64,000 bases of DNA from Adiantum capillus-veneris (lineage: Eukaryota; Streptophyta; Polypodiopsida; Polypodiales; Pteridaceae), in assembly GCA_014529385.2 (NCBI GenBank), contig CM043943.1, positions 105,250,355-105,314,354 on the forward strand. The letters run 5' to 3'. Positions 12,053 through 21,554 of the stretch are shown here, piece by piece (position 1 is the first letter of the stretch; every line of letters begins with the position of its first letter). The notes beneath the pieces were generated by a model. That model did not search any database. It was not told the origin of the DNA and worked only from the letters and a program-made list of their open reading frames with translations. The position numbers and the translations under genes are program-made.

Positions 12053-13063
12053 ATGCCTCGTGCAAAGGCCACGCCTAGAAGGGCAAAAGGTGACTCTTTG
12101 AATGCTCAACCAAGAAGACGCCGATATGAGGTGAACAAAGGTGTACTGTAAGAGCCGCAAAGGATCAAACAACACGTGTAACCGGCCATTCCACGTCTTC
12201 CTTTCTAGCGAATAGTGTGAGAGATTTGCGAGCAGTGGAGAGCCCGCATGCGATGGGCCAGCAGTGCACTTCTTTGCTCGCAAGAAATTGCAAAAGATTA
12301 CCTCGTTGAATTCTTCAGCGATGGATATATCCTGGCTGCCCATGCATGCCGGGTTACTATCATGCCGCGGGATTGCTACACTCTTCGGAGGCTGCGCTTC
12401 CGCTACGATGAGCTGCTTTAGCTAGTACCTATCCGGGAAAGTAGAACCATGGATATTCTTAACATCCTCCCTCTCCATCCTCGTGCATGATAGATAGAGC
12501 CTTCTAGGGCTGGATTAAACAGCAAGAGGACACAATCATGGATTGAGAGGAATGACACAGATGGGAAGGTTGAGCCAGCCGATGAGGGGCATGAGTAGGC
12601 CAGGGTGGACCTTGAGGCGGTCATTGAAGAAACAGAGACATTTATGGAGAAACCAGTTATGAAGGAAAATGAGCAAGTCATGGAGAATCCTGAGCCTGTG
12701 CGCCTGTAAGGGAGTATCCATTGCCTGTAAGGGAGGATCCCCTTGCCTGTAAGGGAGGATCCCTTGCCTGTAAGGGAGGAGCCTGTTCCTGTTAGGGAGG
12801 AGAATGAGGTAGCCACAGATAAAGCTCAAGAAAGGCAAGGGAAAGGCTCTACCCCACAAGGGCCATCCAACGAGGAGCCTTTATCAGAGGAGTTGATTAT
12901 TTTAGAGAAAATAAACGAAGAGATCGAAGAGGAGTTGCAAGTTTTGATCAGGTCAGCACCTCTGCATGCACAGATACTGCTATCCGGAAGGTTAGAGGAG
13001 GCCTGCATTTCAACCTTGATCAACTCCAACACAACGAATGCGGTCGTCAACATTGCTTTGTGA
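12053..13063 (+). pseudogene. Gene C, 5' part: histone H3-like fold fused to an acidic linker
   Basis: One frame from the ATG at 12053 aligns without gaps to histone H3 from about H3 residue 40 to its C-terminus. LPF and RIV lie in the alpha-N/alpha-1 region, then SSALL, QEIAKDYLVEFFSD and AHACRVTIMPRD (H3: AIHAKRVTIMPKD), then LRRLR. The loop-1 length is that of canonical H3, not the longer CENH3 type. The basic N-tail is short (PRAKATPRRAKG) and the H3 K4/K9/K27 contexts are not preserved. The same frame runs on past a TAG at 12419 into VDLEAVIEETETFMEKP, three or more PVREDPL/PVREEPV repeats and a glutamate-rich stretch ending at 13063. In-frame stops at 12149, 12179, 12206, 12218 and 12419, and later ones, mark this copy as dead. 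Several stops fall where H3 has Q or R, as expected for C-to-T decay. The fold assignment is strong; any function is inference. Confidence 0.85.
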
Positions 13064-13400
13064 TACTTCTCAAGCTCTTTATAAGTCACGCTTGGTTCAT
13101 TAAATGGCTGACTTTCTCTAAGACATGGGTCAATACCAAGCGAGTCAGTGGCTTATGGAATTGGATAGTGATACCACTCGCTCGGTATTAACCCATGTCT
13201 TCGCGGCAATCATCAATGTTGTTGTGTTACGTCTCAAGTTTTTCTTTATAAGTCACACTTGGTTCATTAGATGGCTCACTACCGCTAAGACATGGTCAAT
13301 ATCAAGCGATTCAGTGGCTTATGGAATTCGATAGCTACCCGAATCACTCGTTATTGACTCATGGGTTTGTGGCACTGACAACCCGCTAAAAATATCTTAA
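13035..13400 (+). repeat. ~170-bp tandem duplication with hairpins, probable intron of gene C
   Basis: Two copies (about 13035-13205 and 13206-13365) share TCTTTATAAGTCAC, TTGGTTCATTA and CAGTGGCTTATGGAATT. Each contains an inverted repeat. The first pairs AGACATGGGTCAATACC-AAGCGAGT with ACTCGCTCGGTATTAACCCATG; the second is more degenerate. The ACCAAGCGA core is that of the arrays upstream of genes B and C. It lies between the H3/acidic frame and the next exon, so it is probably intronic. Confidence 0.7.
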
Positions 13401-13429
13401 GTATAATCTCTATCATTGATTCATGTTAG

Positions 13430-14360
13430 GCACGCTATCTCGCTTCTGCCTGCCCCTGAGGTTCAAAACAAAATATACGTAATAGATCCGCTGATCTCGC
13501 CTATGCTGCAGAACAACGAAGTTTCCATTTTGGCTCTGATGGGCTGGTTTAGCAGAGTCAATTTTGATCTAGTGCGTTTTTTAGTCATTGCATACAATCA
13601 ATCGTGAGTTTCTTCTTACCTTGTAAACACCACATTGGATTTAGGATCTTTCTCCTCATCTTTGATGGTTTTGTTGGATTTAGGATCTTTCTCCTCATCT
13701 TTGATGTTTTGGTGTAGTGATCATTGGAATCTGTTGTTATTTGACATTGAAGATAAGATTGTCTACTATGAAAACTCCAGGAAAAGCAGGTTGTTTCACG
13801 GTCGTGTAAAAATGTAAGGCACATCTGGGTACATTTAGAAGTAGTGTCTCTTTGTAATGTGTTACTGACTCAAGTGGTTACATATGTAGTGCCACGAAAA
13901 AACTTGTATGCTGTGTAGAGCATGTTTTGCTAGAACATGATGTAGGGACTACCATCCGGCATGAACGGGTAATCGTGCCCACGCAGGTTGATGACTATAG
14001 CTATGGTTGGCGAACTTGTTTGAATGCCTTGTTGATCCTCAGTCAAATTTTGGATGTACCAAATGTAAGTAATCATGTTGTTTCATTGTTTGTTTGCTAC
14101 AACATTTGTATTAAAAGAAGAAACATCTTTACTTACTTTCCTATTATCACGCTTCTACACGAACTTCAATTACATAACTACACCCCCAATGATATGCGAC
14201 ATTTTTTTGTAATGGCCATCCAACATATTATAATCTTGGTAAACAGACGTACAAGAGGAGGGGCAAGAGCTGATGAGTTCGAACAGGCTCGCATTGACAA
14301 AATGACGCAGCGCTACAATCAGACTCAAGAAAGGTTTGAAATATGCAAGAAGCAATAAAT
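13430..14360 (+). pseudogene. Gene C, 3' part: Ulp1 (C48)-like protease exons
   Basis: An acceptor (GATTCATGTTAG) precedes an exon reading ISLLPAPEVQNKIYVIDPLI and ending FDLVRFLVIAYNQS at 13603. An intron (13604-13717, GTGAGT...GGTGTAG, with an internal direct repeat) joins in frame to DHWNLLLFDIEDKIVYYENS. A further block at 13950-14060 reads VPTQVDDYSYGWRTCLNALL, followed by a GTAAGT. The HW-LLLFD and Q-DD-x-GW pattern matches Ulp1-like cysteine proteases (SUMO proteases), which plant DNA transposons often carry. The expected catalytic Cys before GW is Tyr here, and the Asp position reads E-N, so this copy looks inactive. The tail (14240-14360) is rich in charged residues. It follows the H3-like frame on the same strand with no promoter-like gap, so one spliced gene is the simplest reading. 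Confidence 0.65.
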
Positions 14361-14545
14361 CAATATTATGCGGACGCCGTAGAAGTAGAGGAATGGGCTA
14401 CACGTCAGGGGCAAGAGCAAGAATAGAGGGAAGCTTCACAGGTGCAAGATGCATGGGAAGCCATGGAAGAGGCCCATGATTTTGAACGACGCAAAAGGAT
14501 GCCCAAGACCAGCGTCCCGTGAGGTAGAATTAGTAGCAACTGAGA

Positions 14546-14670
14546 AGAGGGCAGGGGAGCAGTGGCAGCAACCGGTGGAGAGGGCAGGGGACCAGTGGCA
14601 GCAAATCGGGGGAGAGGCCAGGGGACCAGTGATAGCAACCAGGGGAGAGGACAGAGGAGCAGTAGCAGGG
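14546..14670 (+). repeat. ~33-bp G-rich minisatellite, about four units
   Basis: Units of the type GAGAGGGCAGGGGACCAGTGG followed by a CAGCAA-type stretch repeat about four times. In one frame they would encode GRGPVAAN-like Gly/Arg repeats, downstream of the Ulp1-like exons. Whether they belong to gene C is uncertain because stops intervene. Confidence 0.65.
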
Positions 14671-14680
14671 TAAGGGAGCA

Positions 14681-15363
14681 ATAACTTGTATACATCTTGA
14701 CAGAAACAACATAATTTGTAAAGTTTTGAGACAATGAAAAGTGTACATTTTTAAACAATGTTTGAGCGGCACAAAATTCCTCAGTATTAGTCATTTTGAA
14801 GAGTACATCATGGTTTGCATGGCATCAAAGCTCATTGCGTGCACAAGGTATGTGACCTAGCTTCTAGTGGAAGCAATTAAGTGAAGTGTATTTGAGAGTA
14901 ACTCCATGCACAATGTTTTTTGCTCCTTGCATCTTGGAATCTGAGAAGAAGAAAGAGTTAGATTCTATGTCTTAATGTATTAAAGAAAATCAAAATTGAT
15001 CCATTTAGTAAGCACCTTTCTATTGTTGAGACTGAATGCATACAATTTCGGCAAAAGTGAAGTTCTTCACCTGTAAGATCTACCCTGAGCTGTGCAAGAG
15101 TTTTGCTTGACATTGTCTCCATCACAGTAAGTAGGTTGTCTCAAAAGTAGAGCTCCATTGATAAAGGTTTGTTCTCGAGGCTAGACTTTGTATCTTGGTC
15201 GAGTGGAATAAGCTACCCACTAAGAAGATGATATCAAAAATAGTAAAACGGCACTATGAAATTTTAAGAGCTTATAATGAGCTTGCAAATTATGGACCTC
15301 TTTTGCAAAATACAAATTTTGCATTGTGCTGTTTCCTATCCCAATTATCATCTAAAAAGTCTA
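14681..15363. other. Spacer between convergent genes C and D
   Basis: I see no supportable coding region in this AT-rich stretch. It separates the end of gene C (plus) from the end of gene D (minus) and probably contains their 3' untranslated sequences. No terminal repeat or LTR edge was recognised. Confidence 0.45.
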
Positions 15364-16140
15364 AACACCTCTCAGACTTGTGAAGAAGAAATCTACAAAC
15401 ACTTCAAGAGGCATAAATAGTGCGAGTCGAACTATTTTTGTGGCAATTGAATACTTGAGGGACTTTTGTATATCCTGAAACAACCTAGTCCTAAAGCTTT
15501 CACTAGTTTGCGAAGTTGGCAAAGACCAATCCTTACTGTCAAAGGATGGAAGTGACAAAGGAGCTACACGACCCCAACCAAACGAAATTCTCGGTTCCAA
15601 ATATGACATATCATAAAAGGATATTCCATTATCTGCAAGTTCTTGTGTTGTCTTCCTCGGTACTTTCTCACCAATAAATGCATGGAAAGCATCAAAAATC
15701 CCAACTATGCTCTCAACTGGTTGCCAGCCCGTCCTATTTGATGGATAAATATCTGAAACATACCAAAGATGATATCCACCACTTAACCTTTGAATATAAT
15801 CATGCACTCAGTGAGATGCTCAAAATAACTTACAGTTGGGTCAATGCCGTGGAAAACTTGGAGAAGATGTTTGGAACCTTAAGTCTGCATGCTAGAAAGC
15901 ATGTTGTATGAGGACCTCTTTCACTCGCTTGCTTTGTGCACACACTTTAAACTCTTTAACTAGTCCCTTGAAAGCCTCACGAAATCATTGCCTTGCCTCA
16001 GGCTTCCTCCTCCTAGTGTGCAGTAGAACCCAACTTCTGATAGTTATTTGAGATGGTATCCATGCTGGATCATCTGTAATATAACTGTTAAAAATGCTAA
16101 CAGAGTCAATGGTAGTGCTAGGCCTTTGAGAAGTAGTCAT
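15364..16140 (-). pseudogene. Gene D: unidentified two-exon gene with in-frame stops
   Basis: On the minus strand an ATG at 16140 opens a frame reading MTTSQRPSTTIDSVSIFNS... then WIPSQITIRSWVLLHTRRRK, then FREAFKGLVKEFKVCAQSKR. An 81-bp intron (15833-15753, donor GTAAGTT, acceptor TATGTTTCAG) joins it in phase to YPSNRTGWQPVESIVGIFDA...FGWGRVAPLSLPSFDSKDW, and the frame ends near 15364. Three in-frame stops in exon 1 (TGA, TAG, TGA) are each one C-to-T change from an Arg or Gln codon. That the frame continues across the intron shows a real former gene of roughly 230-240 residues. I recognise no domain. It converges on gene C and lies at the right edge of the four-gene cluster. Confidence 0.5.
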
Positions 16141-16220
16141 GGTGTGCACTAGAATACACAAAAAGGTTAGCACAAATATGAAAAAGGGAAGAAGTTTTTG
16201 TTACCATATACATGTGGTAG

Positions 16221-16424
16221 TGATGTGTGTGAACACACTAGGACCGCCGGGGCATTTTTTCCTCTTTAGAAGGTTTTTTCCCCCGAGCATTGTATATACG
16301 CCCATCACTCGAGGGCTATCTATCTTTCCATTGCACACTAAGTAACACACTCTCTATTGTGTGCCTTGAGCTTCTTTCACCTTCTCCAAGCTGTGTGCGT
16401 TTCTCTGCAACCCTAATTCCAACA
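16221..16424 (+). repeat. Copia-type LTR (about 200 bp), plus orientation
   Basis: The right edge is defined by ...CTAATTCCAACA at 16424, followed at once by ATTGGTATGAAAGAGG, a degraded version of the initiator-tRNA-Met primer site TGGTATCAGAGC. A TGTATATAC promoter-like box lies at 16291-16299. The left edge (TG near 16221-16225) is less certain. The leader after it matches the leader of the minus-strand copia at 48300-48512, but in opposite orientation. Confidence 0.6.
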
Positions 16425-17015
16425 ATTGGTATGAAAGAGGTTACATCCTCCCAGGCTTAGTCGCCAGTTGCTCCAGCGCATGCCTGCTCACTTTCTCCAA
16501 TTACAGTGAGTTTTGGCAAGCGTTTGTAGGTTGACAAATATTTTGGGAAAGCTAGTAGAGCATAGTCTGCTCAGATTTCTAATTCTGGCTCATTTCGGCC
16601 TCCGTTTCCACTACACACAGGTCTGCACAGGCAATTTTGTCATTACCTCGCGAAATTTTTTCAGTGCTGTTTTCTGCATAACATGTGCCTTACAGTCTTC
16701 TACGGTTTGTGCTATATAGCACGTGTTGTTTCCGCTCCGTTTCTCCTATTTTCTGGCAATTTTCACATCAGGTGCAACATCTACCATGGCTGACAACAAC
16801 ACAGATGTCTTCAAGATGTTTGCTACTAAGGACATGTTGGATGGGGACAATTACCCTATGTGGGATTATTTGATGCAACACATTCTTGTGTCAAAGGGCA
16901 ACTGAAATATTGTGCAGAGCATTGATGTACGTCCTTGTTTTGAGGATGTAGGCGATGTTGAGGATGTTGCAGGTCTTGCTGCAAGGATTGCATCTGTTAG
17001 AGTTGTTTTGCCTAC
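16425..17015 (+). pseudogene. Inverted 5' leader and gag start of the outer copia family
   Basis: A leader of about 350 bp is followed by an ATG at 16785 and a gag N-terminus: ADNNTDVFKMFATKDMLDGD, then a YPMW motif. A single TGA interrupts SKGN / NIVQSIDVRP, and the frame then reads DVGDVEDVAGLAARIASVRV. The same sequence lies on the opposite strand at 47730-48360. Homology stops abruptly at about 17013-17016, where minus-strand RNase H sequence begins. The fragment therefore joins head-to-head with the 3' part of pol and encodes only about 75 residues of gag. Confidence 0.75.
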
Positions 17016-18436
17016 CTCGCGTGTCAAAACAACGAGCCCATCTGAGTCCGAAAAAGCATGTAAATCTGGCGGCAATGATCCCCCCTTGGGATAAAACAAG
17101 CCAAGATGTAAAGTACCACTAAGGTAGCAAAAATCCCTCTTGACAGCCTGCCAATGCTTAGACCCTAGGCTATGCATAAATCTGTTGACCTGTGAGACTG
17201 CAAACTGAATATCTGGCCTCATATTGCATACATAAATGAGGCAGCCAACAGTAGTTTGGTAAAGAGTGACATCAGCAAGATCGCCAACATCATGTAGACT
17301 CAACTTCAAACCTGTTTCCATGGGAGTGGCAATAGGTTTGCAATCCTCATGTCCAAACTTACACAACAATGTCTCTATATAACTTTTTTGACACAAGGCA
17401 ATACCACCATCACACTGCTTACACTGTATGCCCAAATAATGATGCAACAACCCCAAATCTTTGATCTTAAAAGTAGCATTCAAATCAGCCTTAAATTCAG
17501 CAATATGTATTTCATTTGGTCCAGTGATCAACAAATCATCTGCATAAAGAACCACAATGAGAAGTACATCACCCTCACGTTTTACATACAATGTGCTTTC
17601 TATTGGACTATTACAAAAGCCTTGTTTGACCAAGTGAGTGTCAGCTTTCTCATACCAAGCACGAGGATATTGCTTCAACCCATACAAAGCCTTGTTACAT
17701 TTGCACACTTTTTCCTCTTGTCCTTTCTTGACAAAACCACGAGGCTGCGTTACATAAACTTCCTCAAATATGTCACCATTCAAGAAAGCAATAACAATGT
17801 CTGATTGATGTACATCCCAACCAAAATGAGCTGCCAATGCACATAGAAAATTCACAGTAGTCATACAACAAGTGGGAGCAAAGGTCTCTTCATAATCTAT
17901 TCCTTTTTGCTGTGCATAACCCTTTGCAACAAGTCAAACTTTATGGTGATTGATCTCACCATCGGGCTTGCGTTTCAACTTGTAAACCCACTTCGTACCA
18001 ATGCCTTTTTTCCAGGAGGCAAATCACATGAAGTCCATGTGTCATTTTCTATAAGTGTGTCATATTCTAATTGCATGGCAGCCATCCAATTTTCTGAATT
18101 ATGTGGTTCATCAAAAGACAGAGGCTGCTCAACATCATGGAAGCTAGACACAACCAAATCATAACAATCTCATGCATAAGATGCAGGGCAAGAGCCTGAA
18201 CGAGTACGACTAGACAAAGATGCATCCAATATACTGTCACACAAAGTGTGCACTAGCCATTTTGGCATACCTCTAGCCTGCTCACTTTCAGCCCTTTCCT
18301 CATCAAGTACATCATGTACATCTGCATCAACAATAGGCTGATCTACAACATTTTCAAAAAACCCCATAGGCTGTACATTTGCCTCATTGGAACTTACATT
18401 CGTATTTCCACCACTGAAAAGATGCAACAAAGTGTG
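17016..18436 (-). pseudogene. Outer copia element: reverse transcriptase and RNase H part
   Basis: The minus-strand translation gives a linker (ENWMAAMQLEYDTLIENDTW, then a DLPPGKKAL block) at 17990-18110. RT follows at 17864-17100 with DIVIAFLNGDIFEEVYV, ALYGLKQ and VVLYADDLLITG, in which YADD is the catalytic motif. A C-terminal block has RPDIQFAVSQVNRFMHS and the start of RNase H (DLHAFSDSD). It is of Tnt1-like Ty1/copia type. A shift near 17870-17990 and a stop near 18165 break the frame. It is cut at 17016 by the head-to-head junction, so the rest of RNase H, the polypurine tract and the 3' LTR are missing. It continues at 20005 beyond the nested copia remnant. Confidence 0.85.
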
Positions 18437-18441
18437 ATAAA

Positions 18442-19193
18442 TGTTAGGAAATAAGACGTAGCTAAATAGATAATTGAGTAGATTACTTAATGGAGAGAGA
18501 CAGATCTACATACACGAAATTATAGAGTAGAGAGAGAGAGAGTACACACGATATACGTGGTTCACCCAATGTGGGCTACGTCCACGGGAAAGCAGCCACT
18601 CAATGGCTTTAGTACTTCAAAACAAGAAGTAGTTTACAAAGGGATTATACCCTTAATGGAGCTCCCGCCTTGCTTCACTCTCACCACCTCACACTCACCT
18701 TGTTGCATCAACTTCACACTATGAAATGTGTGTAGAAATGGCCTCCTTTTATAGGCCAAAAGGGCTGCCCTCTCTCATGAGAGGCGGCCATGTGTAGCCG
18801 CCCTTGTGTAGATAAGTCCAAATCGGACGCTTCAATCCGCCCATGTGTGGCCGCCCTTGTGTAGACAAATCCGCTTTTGAATTCGGCCACCGGCCATTGA
18901 CTTCCGACCACCGGCCACCGGCCAACCGACCGTTGTTTTCCGACCACTTTCCGGCCGCCGTCCGGCCATAATATTCTGGCGAAAAGGAATATTCCGGCGA
19001 GGGAAAAAAAAGTCTCGGGGGCTTCCGTCCCTGAGGCCCCTAAAGTTGCCCTTGATTTTTGGCCGTGAAAATTTTGGTTTCCGGCGAGTGATTTTCCTTC
19101 ACGCACGATGGCTTCTCCTCATAATGGGGGCCTTACAAATGTGCGCTTTTACCACAGAAAATTACAGGGGTAAATCAGGCTCCATACTTAACA
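18442..19193 (-). repeat. 3' LTR of the deleted copia copy (752 bp)
   Basis: It is bounded by TGTTAGGAAATAAGACG and ...TCCATACTTAACA and matches the LTRs at 39241-40070 and 44088-44886. The CCACCGGCC-rich tandem section is shorter here. A polypurine tract (AAGTGGGAGAT on the minus strand, 19194-19204) adjoins it. Confidence 0.92.
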
Positions 19194-19253
19194 ATCTCCC
19201 ACTTGGAGACTGATCTCCAAACCAAACCTGTGACTGCTTTCCATTCTGGCTTC

Positions 19254-19840
19254 TTATCCTTGAATGCCGATTGAAGATGAGCAAAAGCTCAACTTCTCCT
19301 TGTTGACCACCTTTGTAAACATGTTTGCAGGATTTTCACTTGTATGCACCTTTCCTAGCTTTAGTTGTCCCTCTTCCAAAAGAGTGCGTATGAAGTGATA
19401 TCTCACCTCAATGTGCTTTGTCCTTGAATGAAAGGCTGAGTTCTTCGCAAGATGGATAGCACTTTGGCTATCACTGTACAAGACACAATTGTCTTGTTTG
19501 AATCCAAGCTCTTCTAAGAATTTGTGAAGCCACAAAATTTCTTTGCTTGCCTTTGTCATTGCTACATACTCTGCTTCCGTGGTAGAAAGTGAAACCACTT
19601 TCTGCAGCTTTGAAGCCCAGCTTACTGCTGTGCCTCCAACCGTGAACACATAGCCAATAGTGCTCCTTCGAGTATCTTTGTCACCTGCCATATCTGCATC
19701 AGCATACCCTTCTAGAAAAATATCAGTTCCTCCAAAATACAAAGCATTTGTTGTTGTCCCTTTTAGATACCTAAGTATCCACTTCACAGCTTGCCAATTC
19801 TCTTTACCTGGGTTGTCCATGAACCTACTCACAACTCCCA
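19254..19840 (-). pseudogene. RNase H fragment of the deleted copia copy
   Basis: The translation keeps the end of a copia polyprotein: GVVSRFMDNPGKENWQAVKW, YLKGTTTNALYFGG, GYADADMAGDKDTRRSTIGY, SLSTTEAEYVA, YSDSQSAIHLAKN and SENPANMFTKVV. It differs from the intact copy at 40133-44023 by a few residues (for example I for T in RRSTTGY, and N for D in NPADM). An upstream open frame reads back into LTR sequence only because of the deletion joint at about 19841, so that N-terminus is artificial. RT, integrase, protease and gag are absent, so any mobility would need proteins supplied by another copy. Confidence 0.9.
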
Positions 19841-20004
19841 CAACCCCTAAAGTTGCCTCTGATTTTTGGCCGTGAAAATTTTGGTTTCCGGCCAGTGATT
19901 TTCCTTCACACACGATGGCTTCTCCTCATAATGGGGGCCTTACAAATGTGCGCTTTACCACATAAAATTACAAGGGTAAATCAAGCTCCATACTTAACAA
20001 TAAA

Positions 20005-21160
20005 TGTCCTGTGAGGTTACATTACTGTCGTTAATACATGACAACAAGGGCTAAACATAATCTTCCACAAACACTACATCCTGTGAAACCAGAATTCATT
20101 GCGGATGATACAACCTGTAACCTTTTCTTTTAGCACTATAACCAACAAAAATACATTTGACAGCCTTATCATCCAATTTTTTGCGCTGTGTTTGTGGCAC
20201 CAAAGCATATGCCAAACAACCAAAAACACGCATGTTCTCAATAGAAGGCTTTTTATTATGCCATGCTTCATATGGAGTAATAGACTGCAAAGCTTTCATT
20301 GGACGCCTATTTAGTGCATAAGTGGCACACATGATAGCCTCGAGCCAAAAAGAATGCGGCAAAAAGCTTGACTTTTGACCATACATCGTGCCATTTCCGT
20401 AAGTGACCTGCTTTTTCTCTCATCAACACGATTTTGCTGAGGTGTATAAGGCATTGTACATTGGTGTTTTATCCCACAACTAGCCAGAAATACATTGAAT
20501 TCATGAGACATATACTCTCCCCCTTGATCGAAATGGAGGGTGCCCATAGTACAGTTTGAGACATTTTCAGCCATAGCCAGAAATTGTTTGAATCACATAA
20601 AAACTTCAGACTTCGCTTTAAGTGGAAATACCCATGCATGCTTGGAGGAATTATCAATGAAAGTCACGAAGTAAAGGTAATTGCCCAAGGACGGAGTTTA
20701 CATGGGCCTACAAACATCACTATGCACAAGCTGCGACCTGCATGTGGCCCGAATTGAACCATTCTTTGGAAACTTAGAACATTGCATCTTACCCAAAATA
20801 TAGCCTTCACAAACATGTTTGAAAAATGCTTCAAGAGGCGGCAAAGAAGCAACCATATTAGATTTCTGCAAACGTAGCAAACTGGAAAAATTCAGATGAC
20901 CAAAACGTGCATGCCAAAGTTTTGCATCTGAAATACCCCTTGAATCTGTAACTGCATTTGCAAAATTTTGTCCACACTTGTCATACAAAGTGATCTTATA
21001 TAGCCCATGACACAAAAGCCGAGATGCAACAATTTCATCACCAAAAGTGAGATCATGAACTGCACATCTGTCATCCACAAATTTGACTACAAGTCCAAGT
21101 CTAGCAAGTGCAGATACAGACAAAAGATTCTTCTTGATCCTAGGTACATAAAGTGAATCA
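20005..21160 (-). pseudogene. Outer copia element: integrase part
   Basis: The minus strand reads SVSALARLGLVVKFVDDRCA, then the pre-integrase zinc motif LWHARFGHLNFSSLLRLQ and the start of the core (VHSDVC). Later blocks have SISIKGESICLMNSMYFWL in a shifted frame, then FDQGGEYMSHEFNVFLASCG and PYTPQQNRVDERKSRSLTEM (the DX35E part). The final part is MCATYALNRRPMKALQSITP with a WHNKKPSIENMRVFGCLAYA tail. Several frame changes and stops make it non-functional. The giant element inserted at the right end, so the protein continues at 47059. The ATAAA-flanked remnant separates it from RT on the left. Confidence 0.85.
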
Positions 21161-21165
21161 ACAAG

Positions 21166-21455
21166 TGTTGAGCCAGCAGAGGATCACACCCACATTTTTG
21201 CTCACACTCATCATTTTTGTAACCATTGATTGTAATAAATGTCTTTCCGACATTAATTTTGATTTGAGCCATTCATTAAGTAACGGGACTCAATTGAGTT
21301 TCCAGCTTGTAATTCCGAAGTAATTTCACTTGCTGATGTAATTAGTTAGAGATGTTCTCACCTCCAAGGCTGAGGTATATAAGCCAAAGTTTTTGTAACA
21401 TAAGGGGGATTCAGATTATTAATCAAAGTGAGTTTTTGGAGCGCCGTGACTGTGT

Positions 21456-21554
<99 letters not shown>

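Larger units (their letters stand above)
18442..19999 (-). mobile_element. Internally deleted copia copy, target duplication ATAAA
   Basis: A perfect 5-bp repeat ATAAA (18437-18441 and 20000-20004) flanks TG...CA ends (TGTTAGGAAATAAG ... CCATACTTAACA). The copy keeps a full LTR on the left (18442-19193), the polypurine tract, the RNase H end of pol, and only about 150 bp of the other LTR. The break is at about 19841, where pol sequence (ACAACTCCCAC) jumps into LTR sequence (CCCCTAAAGTTGCC). Compared with the intact relative at 39241-44886, about 4 kb is missing. It inserted in the outer copia's pol. Confidence 0.92.

Noticed and set aside
12053-12421. Centromeric histone CENH3 as the identity of the H3-like fold
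   Set aside because: Loop 1 has canonical H3 length rather than the longer CENH3 form, and the C-terminus is extended, so only 'H3-like' is supported.
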